A stretch of 54,975 bases of DNA. Source: Mesostigma viride (lineage: Eukaryota; Streptophyta; Mesostigmatophyceae; Mesostigmatales; Mesostigmataceae). The notes beneath the pieces are model-generated. The model made no database searches. It was given only the letters and a program-made list of their open reading frames with translations, and was not told where the DNA came from. The translations under genes and the position numbers were made by a program. Of the stretch, positions 35,373-44,354 are shown piece by piece. The stretch lies in assembly GCA_009746045.1 (NCBI GenBank), contig RPFO01002099.1, positions 1 through 54,975 on the forward strand, in the 5' to 3' direction. Numbering within the stretch: position 1 is the first letter of the stretch; each line of letters opens with the position of its first letter.

Positions 35373-36017
35373 ATTTAGATGAACGCGGATCAGTGAGTTT
35401 CTGGTCTTCCCAAGATGTGATGAATGGAGCCATGGTTTCAACCAGCGGCTTTTAACCTTTACCACAGTTGCCTCACTACCCTGTGGTCACTAGCCTGAGG
35501 CGGCAGCACCCACGGACGGTGTTGGGAAAAGACGCTTGGCCACTGCTGTGTCCGAGCCTTTCTAGGTCTCACCATTGCTGCCAGGCCTTGCACGCCTTGG
35601 CAGGTCCGCCACTGTCAATTTCCTTGGTTGCATCAATCCAGGACGTCTGTCCTTCCATGAATGACAGTAACGCTCTGGATTTATCCGTCATGACAAGTAC
35701 CCGTCCATCCCAGGCCTGCAGGACTGCCAGTCCTGAAGTCCTGTGACATTCTTGGTACCATCAACCAATATTGACCACAGTACCTCCTAGTGACAGTCGG
35801 TCCTGTGACACGTAACTTGTGATGGTTCACCCAACACTGCCACGTGCCCTGTCCCTCACGTGTCCTTAGTCCTGGTACTGCTGTAGCGTCCGGCGGCATT
35901 ACTTCGGGACTTGATAACTCTCAAGTTCCTTGTCCAAATGAGGCGTTTAGCACGGCGTTGGAAAGGCCACTTCAAGTATGATATGCTTAGCATATTGCAT
36001 CACCAATATGCTAACTC
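35373..36017 (-). repeat. 5' LTR
   Basis: 645-bp repeat, one mismatch to the 3' LTR. The sequence following it in element orientation (CGTATTACAGTCTGGTCGAC) is where a primer binding site would be. It does not match the usual initiator-Met primer TGGTATCAGAGC; no clear tRNA match is seen. Confidence 0.92.
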
Positions 36018-36854
36018 TCCTAACGCGGGAAGCCCGTTGAAGTTCGAGTAGCGAAACACGAACGCCTTCCGCCGGGTCGTCGACCCCCTCGTCACCCCGT
36101 CCACGATGCGCGACTCTTTCGACTCGAAGAGCGCCATGCCGATGTTGAAGGGTCCCACTTCGTGGAGCACCACGTGTTCTTGCGACTCGGCCCCGTTTTT
36201 CGCCTGGGCCCTCAGATTCGTCATCAGGGCCCCTATTTCGAACTTGGTGTAATTTTTGTGCGGGACGGACTGCCGCCTCGTCCAATAGAACGGCGCGAAA
36301 TCCGGATTCGGAATCGATCCTTCTTCCACCACCCGTGCGAGGGCGAACTTCATGTTCGTGTCGTCCAAAACGGCCAGGAAAGGGCCGATTTGGTACCACT
36401 GCCCCGTCTTCCCTTCCATTCTCCTAGCGATTTCGGACAAGGGGAGCTTGGTCGGCGGCTCGTCCGACTCCACGACGTCGTTGATAGGACTCGTGGGGTT
36501 CGGGACGAGCGAAACCGAGGTCCAGAGCGGGATTTCCATGGGCGTGTCCACTCGCTGCAGGAGCGCAGCGATCACTTGTTGCTGCTCCTCCTGCTGCCGG
36601 ATGGCTTCCTCGACCATTTCCGGGGTCACAGAGTCAGCGACCACTTGGTCGGTCTTCTTCGCCGACGGGATCAAGTATTCGTTCTTGTCGACGTACGGGT
36701 CCATCGGGGTCAGTTGGGGTTGCTCGTCCGACTCCGGCTCGGAATCCGTTTCCGGTTCGTCCACGGGGCTTTCTCGCGCGACCTTGTACAAAAGAAACAT
36801 GGACGCCGCGGCGGTGGCGGCGCCGGCTACGGCGAGGGGGGCGTTGACGGGCAT
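36000..36854 (-). CDS. Membrane-anchored protein truncated by the retrotransposon
   Basis: From the ATG at 36854 the protein has an N-terminal hydrophobic helix (APLAVAGAATAAASMFLLYKV), an acidic stretch (ETDSEPESDEQPQ), helical and then beta-rich regions, and a C-terminus now running through the target site. The last few residues (ELAYW) and the TGA at 36000 come from the LTR. Before insertion the frame continued for a short acidic tail, found at 27818-27848. The LTR therefore changed only the tail, and the protein may still function. CTTATAAAGCACGC lies directly upstream of the ATG, nearly the same element as before 22554. Not a recognised family. Confidence 0.7.
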   Translation of the reverse strand: MPVNAPLAVAGAATAAASMFLLYKVARESPVDEPETDSEPESDEQPQLTPMDPYVDKNEYLIPSAKKTDQVVADSVTPEMVEEAIRQQEEQQQVIAALLQRVDTPMEIPLWTSVSLVPNPTSPINDVVESDEPPTKLPLSEIARRMEGKTGQWYQIGPFLAVLDDTNMKFALARVVEEGSIPNPDFAPFYWTRRQSVPHKNYTKFEIGALMTNLRAQAKNGAESQEHVVLHEVGPFNIGMALFESKESRIVDGVTRGSTTRRKAFVFRYSNFNGLPALGELAYW

Positions 36855-36954
36855 GCGTGCTTTATAAGGACTTGCGACATAATTGTTTTCGCGATACCGC
36901 ACACGTGGCTCGTTTCGCCGATGCGCAAAGTTTTATGCCTTCTTGTCATAGAGG

Positions 36955-38208
36955 ATGGCGGCCAGGTTCATGGGCATCGACGTCGTGGAGGAAGAAGATG
37001 ACATCCCCGTTGTGAAAGGCGGGTACCGCAGACCCCCGCCGCCGGCCGCGAGGAGGCCGCCCGTCGAATCTTCGGGTCCCGGGGACGACATCTTTGACAT
37101 GCTTGCGAACCCCAAAAAGGCTCGTTCCCAGTTCGCGCCTCCGGTAAGCACGGATCCTGGCGGTTCTGCGAAAGAAGAGTTTGCCTTTGACGAATTCCCG
37201 GACGACGGGGACGACGAAGACGACATGATGGACGGGTTCGGAATGGAGGACACGATTCATCCGTCCGCGCCGTCGGGTCCGTCTCGAGAGGAATTGTTCA
37301 AGGAGAAGACGGACCTGCTTCACAGGCTCCACCGGCTCAAAGAGAGGGGGTTCGACGTGCCCCAGTTTGACATGCGGTCCGACATCGAGGAGATGCGGTT
37401 CGAGTATTCGAAGATCGAGCGTGCCGCGGAATGCCGCAACGCGGTGAACATGATGAGACAGATCCTCGTTGCCGGAACGAGCGCCGTGCAGTTCTTCAAC
37501 AACCGGTACGACCCGATCGGCTTGAAACTCGACGGGTGGTCGGAAAGCGTCATGGCGAACATCGGGGATTACGACAACGTGTTCGAGCGGTTGTACGACA
37601 AGCACAGGGGGAAGGTGGCGATGGCGCCCGAGGTCGAACTGATCTTGATGGTGGGCGGATCCGCCCTGATGTTCCATATGACGGCATCTTTCACGCGTTC
37701 CGGGTTGCCGAGCATGTCGGAGATTGCCAAGCAGGACCCGGAGCTGATGAAGTCGTTGCTGAAGGTGATGATGAAGAACAGCATGGACCCGTCTCCTTCG
37801 TCTCAGCCCGCGCCTCCCGCTCCCAAGAAGGTGTTCAACGACCCGCCCCCTGCCGCATCCTCCTCCTCGAACGCTCCCAAGGAAGCCTACGTGATGCGTG
37901 GGCCCATGATGGGGATGGGGATGGACATGGGTGGAATGATGGACGGCGCTCGGGCGCGAGCGAGCGCTCCTAGCTTGACTCCGTTGGACCATATCGTTCA
38001 GGACACGCTGAGTTCCACGGGTCCTTCGAACGCGGTCATCGTCGAGACTTTGGATGGCAAGATGGACGACGAGAGCGTGACGGGGAGCACGATGGGGGAT
38101 CAGGACGTCCGAACCGTGCAAGTTGGCGATGCCCCAAAAAAGAAAACCAGGGGGCGGAAAAAGAAGACCGACGAGTCGGACGTGCAGAAGGTCGTGATGG
38201 ACTTGTGA
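36955..38208 (+). CDS. DUF5767-family giant-virus protein
   Basis: 417 residues. The centre matches the conserved core of DUF5767, known to me from nucleocytoviruses: LKERGFDVPQFDMRSDIEEM (about 128-147), FFNNRYDPIGLKLDGWSE (about 180-198), an IGDYDNVFERLYDKH block, then MAPEVELILMVGGSALMFHM (about 223-242). It is flanked by acidic and Pro-rich N-terminal sequence, Met/Gly-rich sequence (MGMGMDMGGMMDG) and a basic C-terminus (KKKTRGRKKK). The role is unknown, possibly a virion or DNA-associated component. This is the best single marker that the block is viral. It is divergent from 36854, across about 100 bases. Confidence 0.82.
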   Translation: MAARFMGIDVVEEEDDIPVVKGGYRRPPPPAARRPPVESSGPGDDIFDMLANPKKARSQFAPPVSTDPGGSAKEEFAFDEFPDDGDDEDDMMDGFGMEDTIHPSAPSGPSREELFKEKTDLLHRLHRLKERGFDVPQFDMRSDIEEMRFEYSKIERAAECRNAVNMMRQILVAGTSAVQFFNNRYDPIGLKLDGWSESVMANIGDYDNVFERLYDKHRGKVAMAPEVELILMVGGSALMFHMTASFTRSGLPSMSEIAKQDPELMKSLLKVMMKNSMDPSPSSQPAPPAPKKVFNDPPPAASSSSNAPKEAYVMRGPMMGMGMDMGGMMDGARARASAPSLTPLDHIVQDTLSSTGPSNAVIVETLDGKMDDESVTGSTMGDQDVRTVQVGDAPKKKTRGRKKKTDESDVQKVVMDL

Positions 38209-38233
38209 TTATTTGCGGTGTATAATATAAAGA

Positions 38234-39490
38234 ATGTCTTCTGTCCAGAATGCAGCTAAAGGCATGAAAGGAGAATGGGTTGCCGTTCTGCTTCTTTTTT
38301 TCAGTAGTCTCGCGTTGCAGTCTTATTTAACATGGAAGACCATTGAGAACAAGCCAGCGTTTAGAATGGAGGGGGAGAGTGGAACCTCGACAAACAAACC
38401 GAAGCCACGAGCGGAGCCAAAGACGAGCCCACAGGATTTAGAAAGGATGCGAGATAGCGGTCAAGACTCGATCCGTTACTTGTCCGATCCCGCGATGGCC
38501 GCTATGAATGCGGTCAGCAAGCAAAATGAAATCGTAAACTTTTGGGTCCGCAAGATCCAAGAAAGCGCGGCCGTAGACGGAAAGATTACGATCCCTAGCG
38601 AAAGAGATATCGCTCTCGAGTCCCAATTAGGAAGGTGCGACGAGTACCGCCCGTGCGACCGAAAAGTAGTCGAAATCCGCAAGGGTATCATCGAGAAACT
38701 CGTGGATGACGCCAAACCGAAGTCGCTTAAAGAGGCAATGAGTTATTGGACATTCAAGATGTCTCTCGGCGCCCCGGTGCCTTCCAAAGAACAGATCCTC
38801 GCGAAGGGGATAGGCGAGCACCCGTGTTTACAAGCCCCCGATAAGTGCGATAAAGAGATGGAAGCAATGGTGAAATATTTAGAAACCTTGCGCAAAGACA
38901 AGGTTTTCCGCGCGAAATCTCAATACAACATGTATGAAACACAGTTACGAGCGTCGTTTCAAAAAGAGTTGGAAAACGCGTCCAAACTCAAGACGCAAGG
39001 GATGGGGGGGAATAGCGCGTTTTATTTTGCGTGCCACGGGTCGAAAACCGACCCGTTGGATTGCCACTTCGAGTACGACGAATTGTGCAGGAAGGCGAGG
39101 ATGTCAGGAGTGGATTGTGACGCAAACTCGAAAGCGTTGGAAAACGCGATCAAGAAAGAGCTCGGCCTTCCAACCGTATCGATATCCCCGGGAGAACAGA
39201 GGGTCCCTGGTGTACTAGAACCTGGCGGTGACGTGTACAAGCAGTGGTACTCGATCCCGCGTGAGAATAATACGGATCGATCGATTCCAGACGTTCTTAA
39301 GGCGGCTCTTGACATCGAAAAGGCGTCCGTACCCGAAACCATCCAGAAGGAACCGGAGGACGGATCGGTGGTTCGTAAGAACGAACCGCCGCCTACATAT
39401 TACCTTTTGGGGGACGCTGAGGAGGAGGCTCTCGGGTATATATCCAACAACCTCTACCTCAACACCAAACTGCTCGAGGTCGTGTCTTGA
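38234..39490 (+). CDS. Single-pass membrane protein with paired cysteines
   Basis: 418 residues. Hydrophobic residues about 14-33 (WVAVLLLFFSSLALQSYLTW) form an N-terminal anchor, with the remainder hydrophilic and helical. Cys pairs at CDEYRPC, CLQAPDKC and CHGSKTDPLDC suggest disulfides, as for virion proteins folded with viral redox enzymes. Not recognised. TATAATATAAAG lies directly before the ATG. It is 25 bases after the previous gene and 13 before the next, so it is part of a plus-strand run 36955-44354. Confidence 0.65.
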   Translation: MSSVQNAAKGMKGEWVAVLLLFFSSLALQSYLTWKTIENKPAFRMEGESGTSTNKPKPRAEPKTSPQDLERMRDSGQDSIRYLSDPAMAAMNAVSKQNEIVNFWVRKIQESAAVDGKITIPSERDIALESQLGRCDEYRPCDRKVVEIRKGIIEKLVDDAKPKSLKEAMSYWTFKMSLGAPVPSKEQILAKGIGEHPCLQAPDKCDKEMEAMVKYLETLRKDKVFRAKSQYNMYETQLRASFQKELENASKLKTQGMGGNSAFYFACHGSKTDPLDCHFEYDELCRKARMSGVDCDANSKALENAIKKELGLPTVSISPGEQRVPGVLEPGGDVYKQWYSIPRENNTDRSIPDVLKAALDIEKASVPETIQKEPEDGSVVRKNEPPPTYYLLGDAEEEALGYISNNLYLNTKLLEVVS

Positions 39491-39503
39491 AACCTTGGCG
39501 GCC

Positions 39504-40670
39504 ATGGAGTCTCCTCTGGGCTACTTCGAAAAGCTGCCGGTGGAGTTGAGAGCCGATATCATGGAGAAGATCGCCGACGTGGGGTATGGAGACGCCGCCC
39601 TTTTCGGCATGGCGTCTAAATCCATGATGTCCGAGATGTGGCCCGTCCTGCGATCGAGGATGTTCAAGTGCTCGACGCGCTTGGACAATTTAATCCTCGA
39701 CGAGTGGAAAGGCTCGTACTCGTTCAAGGACAAGACCGCCGTCCGGCTCATCATTTACGACGCCGAGAACAAGAATCTCGGCCTTTTCGGTGTCACGTGG
39801 GACCTGGGAAACGTCGACACTCGGTTTCCAGACGACCTGAGTCGCATCCTCCTCGACTGGAGAGCCGTCGTCCCTTTTCTGAGGAACCGCCCCGGCATCG
39901 ATGTCCTCATTTTCGACTCCGCGTGCGCACAGAGGCCGGGTCAGGGGACGTTTTACTTCGAATACGCGGTTTTGTTGGCCCTCGCGCACGTCAAGCGGTG
40001 GCTCGGGGCGTACAAGTGCGACACGATGATCGTGTTCCCCGACCGGAAGGCGAGGTTCGCCGCCTTCAACATCCCACGACCGCCGAGAGAGTGTTTCTCC
40101 ACTCCTTTCAGCCGTTTGATGATGGCCAACAACAACCGTTTTCTCCCGGGTGGCGCGAAGGTGCTCGTGTGGGGCACGGGGGTCCAGGCTCCGATCGCAC
40201 TCGAAGAGCTCGATCCGACCAAAAAGCTCGTGTTCGACGTTCCTCCAGGCACGATGTTGCAGGTTGACGGCAAGTCCTTACCTTTCGTCGAAAGTCGCCT
40301 GCCGCGCGAAAACCAGCGCGACATCGTCGTGTGCAATACGGACCCGGATCACACGGTCCATGTGCGAGACGGCTCGCGGTTCGGCAACATGCTTTTTGTG
40401 GGCGTGGGGGTTTTCGTCCTGCCCGTCGGGAGGTCGTATCACTTCACGGAGGTGAATTCGACGGGAGACGATCATCGAGCCATGGCCGTGTTTAACGGGA
40501 ACCAGAACCAGGGAAGGGGGACGACGATCGTCACCTGGGGTGATATGGCTGACATCACGTTGGCTTCTGACTTTGTGGACACGCTCGACAACATCGCGAT
40601 TCGCGCGCCTTCGGACGCCGATAAGGGGCAGTTCTTGAAGAACTACCTAGTGGTCACGAAATCCTCTTGA
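39504..40670 (+). CDS. F-box-like protein
   Basis: 388 residues from the ATG at 39504. The N-terminal YFEKLPVELRADIMEKIA, then LFGMASKSMMSEMWP, fits an F-box. The rest is mixed alpha/beta with no leucine-rich or ankyrin repeat that I can see. F-box proteins carried by giant viruses are thought to redirect host SCF ubiquitin ligases. The F-box assignment rests on a short motif, so moderate confidence only. Confidence 0.6.
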   Translation: MESPLGYFEKLPVELRADIMEKIADVGYGDAALFGMASKSMMSEMWPVLRSRMFKCSTRLDNLILDEWKGSYSFKDKTAVRLIIYDAENKNLGLFGVTWDLGNVDTRFPDDLSRILLDWRAVVPFLRNRPGIDVLIFDSACAQRPGQGTFYFEYAVLLALAHVKRWLGAYKCDTMIVFPDRKARFAAFNIPRPPRECFSTPFSRLMMANNNRFLPGGAKVLVWGTGVQAPIALEELDPTKKLVFDVPPGTMLQVDGKSLPFVESRLPRENQRDIVVCNTDPDHTVHVRDGSRFGNMLFVGVGVFVLPVGRSYHFTEVNSTGDDHRAMAVFNGNQNQGRGTTIVTWGDMADITLASDFVDTLDNIAIRAPSDADKGQFLKNYLVVTKSS

Positions 40671-40712
40671 CTTGTATAAATTTTTTCTAAAGTAATGGTA
40701 TTACCCTAATCG

Positions 40713-43646
40713 ATGTCTCTGCCTTGTGAGAACCTGAGCAACATGCGCATGGGCAGCGTTACCACGACGTCTTTGTCTGGCGATTCGAACCCCCTCGCCT
40801 CATCTCATGATCTCATCATTTCCTCTAAGGACCGCATCGTGATCAACCCCAACGACGGGCTGGGGTCGGATAACACGAACATGTTGTTGATCACAGGAAC
40901 CACAAGCATGATAGGCGGTCTCACGGTCGACGACCTCGCGTTTTCAGGCAATCAGATTAGCACGTCCGCGGGCGGTTTGAATCTAGCTTCTAGCAGCGGC
41001 GCGGTTCGCGTAGACGATGTCATTTTTAACGCGGCCTCGTTGTCCACTGCGAGCGACACGGATCTCACACTTACCGCCGGCGCGACAAAGTCGGTCGTTC
41101 TCGAGTCGGTCAAGGTCACGGACAGCGCGGTCACGGTTTCGGGCGACGTGGATCTCACTTTGACGGCGGGCGCGACCAAGTCGGTCGTGCTCGAGTCCGT
41201 CAAGGTTACCGATAGCGCAGTGACCGTGTCCGGGGATGTCGACTTGAGCCTTACCGCGGGGGCTACGAAATCGGTGATCGTGGAGTCCGTCAAGTTCACC
41301 GATAATGCATTGTCAGTATCGAGCGACGTGGACCTTACCCTCACGGCCGGCGCTACCAAGTCCGTGGTTCTGGAGAGCGTCAAGGTTACCGATAACGCGC
41401 TCACGGTCTCGAGCGACGTGGACCTGACTCTTACGGCTGGCGCCACCAAGTCCGTGGTTCTGGAGAACGTGAAGGTCACGGATAGCGCGGTCACGACCTC
41501 GAGCGGCACGCTGGCTTTGACTTCGGGTGGATCTACGGCCAACACGGTGCAGGCGGCCAACGTGACGTTCGCGGGGTCGGCGCTCAGCACGAGTTCGGGC
41601 AACCTGACGATCACATCGGCGGGGTCGGCGTCCAACCCGGTGACCGTGGGCGGCGTGGTTGTGACGAACGCGGCAATTACCACGAGCTCTGCGGCGATGT
41701 CGATCACTCCGGGCGGCTCGTCTCTGACGGTCGGCAAGGACCTGATTCTGACGAGCACGGCGGGCGGGAGCGGCAAGGTGACTACTTCGGCGGGCAATCT
41801 GGAGCTGACGAGCACGAGCGGGACGGTGGCGGTGACGGGCGCGCTGACGACGTCCGGGAACACCACGGTAAGTGGCGATTTGAAGGTGGCTGGGCTGCTG
41901 GAGAGCACGAACGCGACCGGGAACCTGGAGGTCGTGGACAAGACGATGAAGCTGGGGTACCAGGCCGGGTCTGCGTTGATCATGGACTTCCCGTTCACCG
42001 GTACTTCCAACTCAGCACCCGGATACACTAACATCGGCATCTCCACCTTCAACGGGGCTACCGTAAGCGGTGGGGTGCTGAACATCGCCACCAATCTCTA
42101 CTCCAGGGCGGCATTCTACTACCCGTCGGCGTACACCAAGGTTCCGGCCAGCGTGATGAACTGGTCATCCGACAACATTACAATCGAGTTCCCCATGACC
42201 ATTACAAGCGCACTGGCTTCAAATACAAATGGGAACTACCCGTTCTTCCGCATAGACGTCTCGGCGAACAGTTCAGGCAACAATGTCGCTTTCCAACAAT
42301 TTGTCCGCACCCCGGCCGGTGCGCTTAGGATCGAACGAGAGACCTCTGCGCAGTCAGGATCTACCATCACCTCGGATAACGTGAATCTTTTGAGTTCAGC
42401 AGGGACGTACGTGTTTACTTTGTCGTGGGTGTGGTCTAGCGGGGTGTGCACGGGGACGTGTACGTACTCAAAGGACGGCGGGGCCGCCGTCCCCATCACG
42501 TTTGGTGGAAGTCCAACGACCGTTACGACTTCGTTCTTCACGCCGTGTTACGATAGCACCATTATGATTGGCAGCGCCGCCACCGGTTGCAACCAATCCT
42601 GGACGATGGACTACTTCAAGCTGAACAAGGGCGTGCCCGCGACGAACGCCGCCGCGGACAACTCCGGTCTTTTCGTCGACGGCAGCGCGTCCTACTCCAA
42701 CCGCGCCCTCACATGGCACATGGGCACAGGGGAGACGTACCAGGACAAGGGTGCCGTCGGCGGGTCCTACTGGCACATCGAGGGTGGACAGCTCATGCTG
42801 TCTCGCACCATCGAGAGCGCCGACCGCGAAGCCCCAGGGACCTCCGTGTCCCTCGCCTCCCTCCCCTCTGGAACCGATGACGTGCGCTGGGAGTTCACCT
42901 CCGGGGCCGTTTCCGAGGTGGGCAGCAAGACGTTCACTTTGAACGGGGGCGCCGTAGTCAACAGCGGCGTGCTCAAGATCGACGCGTCCGGAAACCAGAG
43001 CGCCACGTGTGCGACGTCCCTGCCGAACGGGACCTTCACCGTCATCACAAAGGTGATCCCCCGCGCCGCCCTTTCCAGCTCGCTCGCCAATGGTCTCGTT
43101 ATCATGTCGTATGCTGGCAGCGCGACAACTGCGGTGTCCGTGACCAGCGCGGGCAAGCTCACGATTACCGACGGGACCCAGACCGTCGAGACCGCGTCGG
43201 TCGTCGTGTTCGATGTCCCATTCGTCCTCGCCGTTTCTCGCAACGGAACCAATACCGTGTTGTACGTCAACGGTGACTCCGTGGCCACCATAACGGGTTC
43301 CGTGGACGTCGGATCCACCCCCACCCTGCGGCTCGGCCCAGGGAAGAACCAGACAGGATACGCCATATGGTTCGACGACGTGCGCGTGAAGAACGCCGTC
43401 GTTTCCAGTCACGACGCGCAAGTCTACGGCTGGAAGGAGACGTACGCCGCCGGGCTGACCGTGACCTACGGCTTCCGCATTTCTAACAACGAGGGGCTGC
43501 AGCTCGTGAAGGTGCGCGGGTCAGGCGGTTATAACGGATGGATCGGGACGAACCTGGCTCCGAACTCCGTGACCAACTCGAACACTCTCGGCACTATCAT
43601 CGACGCCCCGTACAATTTGATTACCGAGCACGCGGTCACGTACTAA
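40713..43646 (+). CDS. Fibre-like protein with 30-residue repeats and LamG-like domains
   Basis: 977 residues. N-terminus MSLPCENLSN resembles MSLCENMGAS of the large gene at 46658-50551. Residues about 116-265 are five 30-residue repeats (LTLTAGATKSVVLESVKVTD, then SAVTVSGDVD). About 265-410 are Ser/Thr/Gly-rich beta repeats. About 420-640 and about 730-900 look like concanavalin/LamG-type beta-sandwiches (WTMDYFKLNKG, WFDDVRVKNAV ends). GSYWHIEGGQLMLSRTI and VTYGFRISNNEGLQLVK near the C-terminus are shared with the other fibre gene. Tail-fibre or adhesin-like surface role is inferred from repeats plus lectin-like folds. No signal peptide or membrane anchor. Confidence 0.72.
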   Translation: MSLPCENLSNMRMGSVTTTSLSGDSNPLASSHDLIISSKDRIVINPNDGLGSDNTNMLLITGTTSMIGGLTVDDLAFSGNQISTSAGGLNLASSSGAVRVDDVIFNAASLSTASDTDLTLTAGATKSVVLESVKVTDSAVTVSGDVDLTLTAGATKSVVLESVKVTDSAVTVSGDVDLSLTAGATKSVIVESVKFTDNALSVSSDVDLTLTAGATKSVVLESVKVTDNALTVSSDVDLTLTAGATKSVVLENVKVTDSAVTTSSGTLALTSGGSTANTVQAANVTFAGSALSTSSGNLTITSAGSASNPVTVGGVVVTNAAITTSSAAMSITPGGSSLTVGKDLILTSTAGGSGKVTTSAGNLELTSTSGTVAVTGALTTSGNTTVSGDLKVAGLLESTNATGNLEVVDKTMKLGYQAGSALIMDFPFTGTSNSAPGYTNIGISTFNGATVSGGVLNIATNLYSRAAFYYPSAYTKVPASVMNWSSDNITIEFPMTITSALASNTNGNYPFFRIDVSANSSGNNVAFQQFVRTPAGALRIERETSAQSGSTITSDNVNLLSSAGTYVFTLSWVWSSGVCTGTCTYSKDGGAAVPITFGGSPTTVTTSFFTPCYDSTIMIGSAATGCNQSWTMDYFKLNKGVPATNAAADNSGLFVDGSASYSNRALTWHMGTGETYQDKGAVGGSYWHIEGGQLMLSRTIESADREAPGTSVSLASLPSGTDDVRWEFTSGAVSEVGSKTFTLNGGAVVNSGVLKIDASGNQSATCATSLPNGTFTVITKVIPRAALSSSLANGLVIMSYAGSATTAVSVTSAGKLTITDGTQTVETASVVVFDVPFVLAVSRNGTNTVLYVNGDSVATITGSVDVGSTPTLRLGPGKNQTGYAIWFDDVRVKNAVVSSHDAQVYGWKETYAAGLTVTYGFRISNNEGLQLVKVRGSGGYNGWIGTNLAPNSVTNSNTLGTIIDAPYNLITEHAVTY
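41060..41509 (+). repeat. Five 90-bp in-frame repeats
   Basis: Units start at about 41060, 41150, 41240, 41330 and 41420 with exact 90-bp spacing. They differ mostly at third codon positions, so the protein sequence is under stronger constraint than the DNA. Confidence 0.85.
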
Positions 43647-43706
43647 CGGGACGCGCGTGTGTCTTGTGTTGTTTTTTGTGTGTTCTTTGGAACGCAGGTA
43701 TGACAG

Positions 43707-44354
43707 ATGGAAGAGGGAGACAGGCCCGGATTCTTCCTGGTCAATGACGCCGTGTTGAAGGACGCGAGGATCGGAGGAAAGCTTCGTCTCGCTCAAGTTC
43801 TGTCCGAAAAGTACGAAGACGGAGTGGACTATTACACCGTCGTGCAGCCCCAAAAAAGCAAAAAAGGTGGCCGTCCCATCACGCTCGTGTACGCGACTCC
43901 GGCGTGCTTGAACAAAGTCAGAGCCGAAGCCGAAGAAGCGGCCAAGAACGACGATGGCCGCGTGTTCATGGAACGCGGAATACAAGAACGGCTGGCCGAA
44001 GAACTGAGCGGCATACGCGAGTTCAAATGCCCAGCCGGGATCATCGACATTGTCGTGCCCAGTGAGAAGGTCATCATCGAGGTCAAGCTGTTCCAGAATT
44101 GGATGGAGGGCGTGGGGCAGTTGTTGTCGTATGGAAGATACTACCCCGGTTTCCGGAAGCGACTCCATCTCTTCAAGAATCGCGGGACGCCGGGTTGTTG
44201 CTTGGAAAAGATCCTTGTCGTGCACGAAACCTGTCTTTGGGCTGGCATCGAACTGACGTTCGATGAGAGCATCGAAATCAAGCATTCAGGCACGACACAC
44301 GAACAAGAGGAGGCTCAATACTTGAACCTTTCGGAGCCCGCCGTAACCACGTGA
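43707..44354 (+). CDS. PD-(D/E)XK nuclease-like protein
   Basis: 215 residues. The core has Glu98/99, Asp114 in PAGIIDIVVPSE, and E125-V-K127 in VIIEVKLFQNW. GQLLSYGRYYPGFRKRLHLF follows, with Gln138. This E...D...ExK...Q order is that of PD-(D/E)XK nucleases, and the same module occurs in algal and viral proteins, sometimes behind a BRO-N-like domain. It may act in viral DNA processing or host-DNA degradation; no experimental basis here. Its 3' end overlaps the convergent gene by 40 bases. Confidence 0.65.
   Translation: MEEGDRPGFFLVNDAVLKDARIGGKLRLAQVLSEKYEDGVDYYTVVQPQKSKKGGRPITLVYATPACLNKVRAEAEEAAKNDDGRVFMERGIQERLAEELSGIREFKCPAGIIDIVVPSEKVIIEVKLFQNWMEGVGQLLSYGRYYPGFRKRLHLFKNRGTPGCCLEKILVVHETCLWAGIELTFDESIEIKHSGTTHEQEEAQYLNLSEPAVTT

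Larger units (their letters stand above)
27849..36017 (-). mobile_element. Complete Ty1/copia-like LTR retrotransposon
   Basis: An 8.2-kb element read on the minus strand. Order: 5' LTR (35373-36017), an extra ORF, gag, an in-frame UGA, pol (integrase, protease-like, reverse transcriptase, RNase H), a purine-rich tract (CAAGAAAGGG, just before the 3' LTR) and the 3' LTR (27849-28493). Integrase before reverse transcriptase is the Ty1/copia arrangement. It is flanked by AGGAG (up to AGGAGAG) on both sides, a 5-7 bp target duplication. The LTR ends are not TG...CA; they read about AGTTAG...CTAAAT. It lies inside the C-terminus of a virus-like gene, so the virus segment must have been accessible to host retrotransposition. 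Confidence 0.9.

Noticed and set aside
40952-42094. 380-codon minus-strand frame
   Set aside because: Antisense to the 90-bp repeats of the smaller fibre gene.
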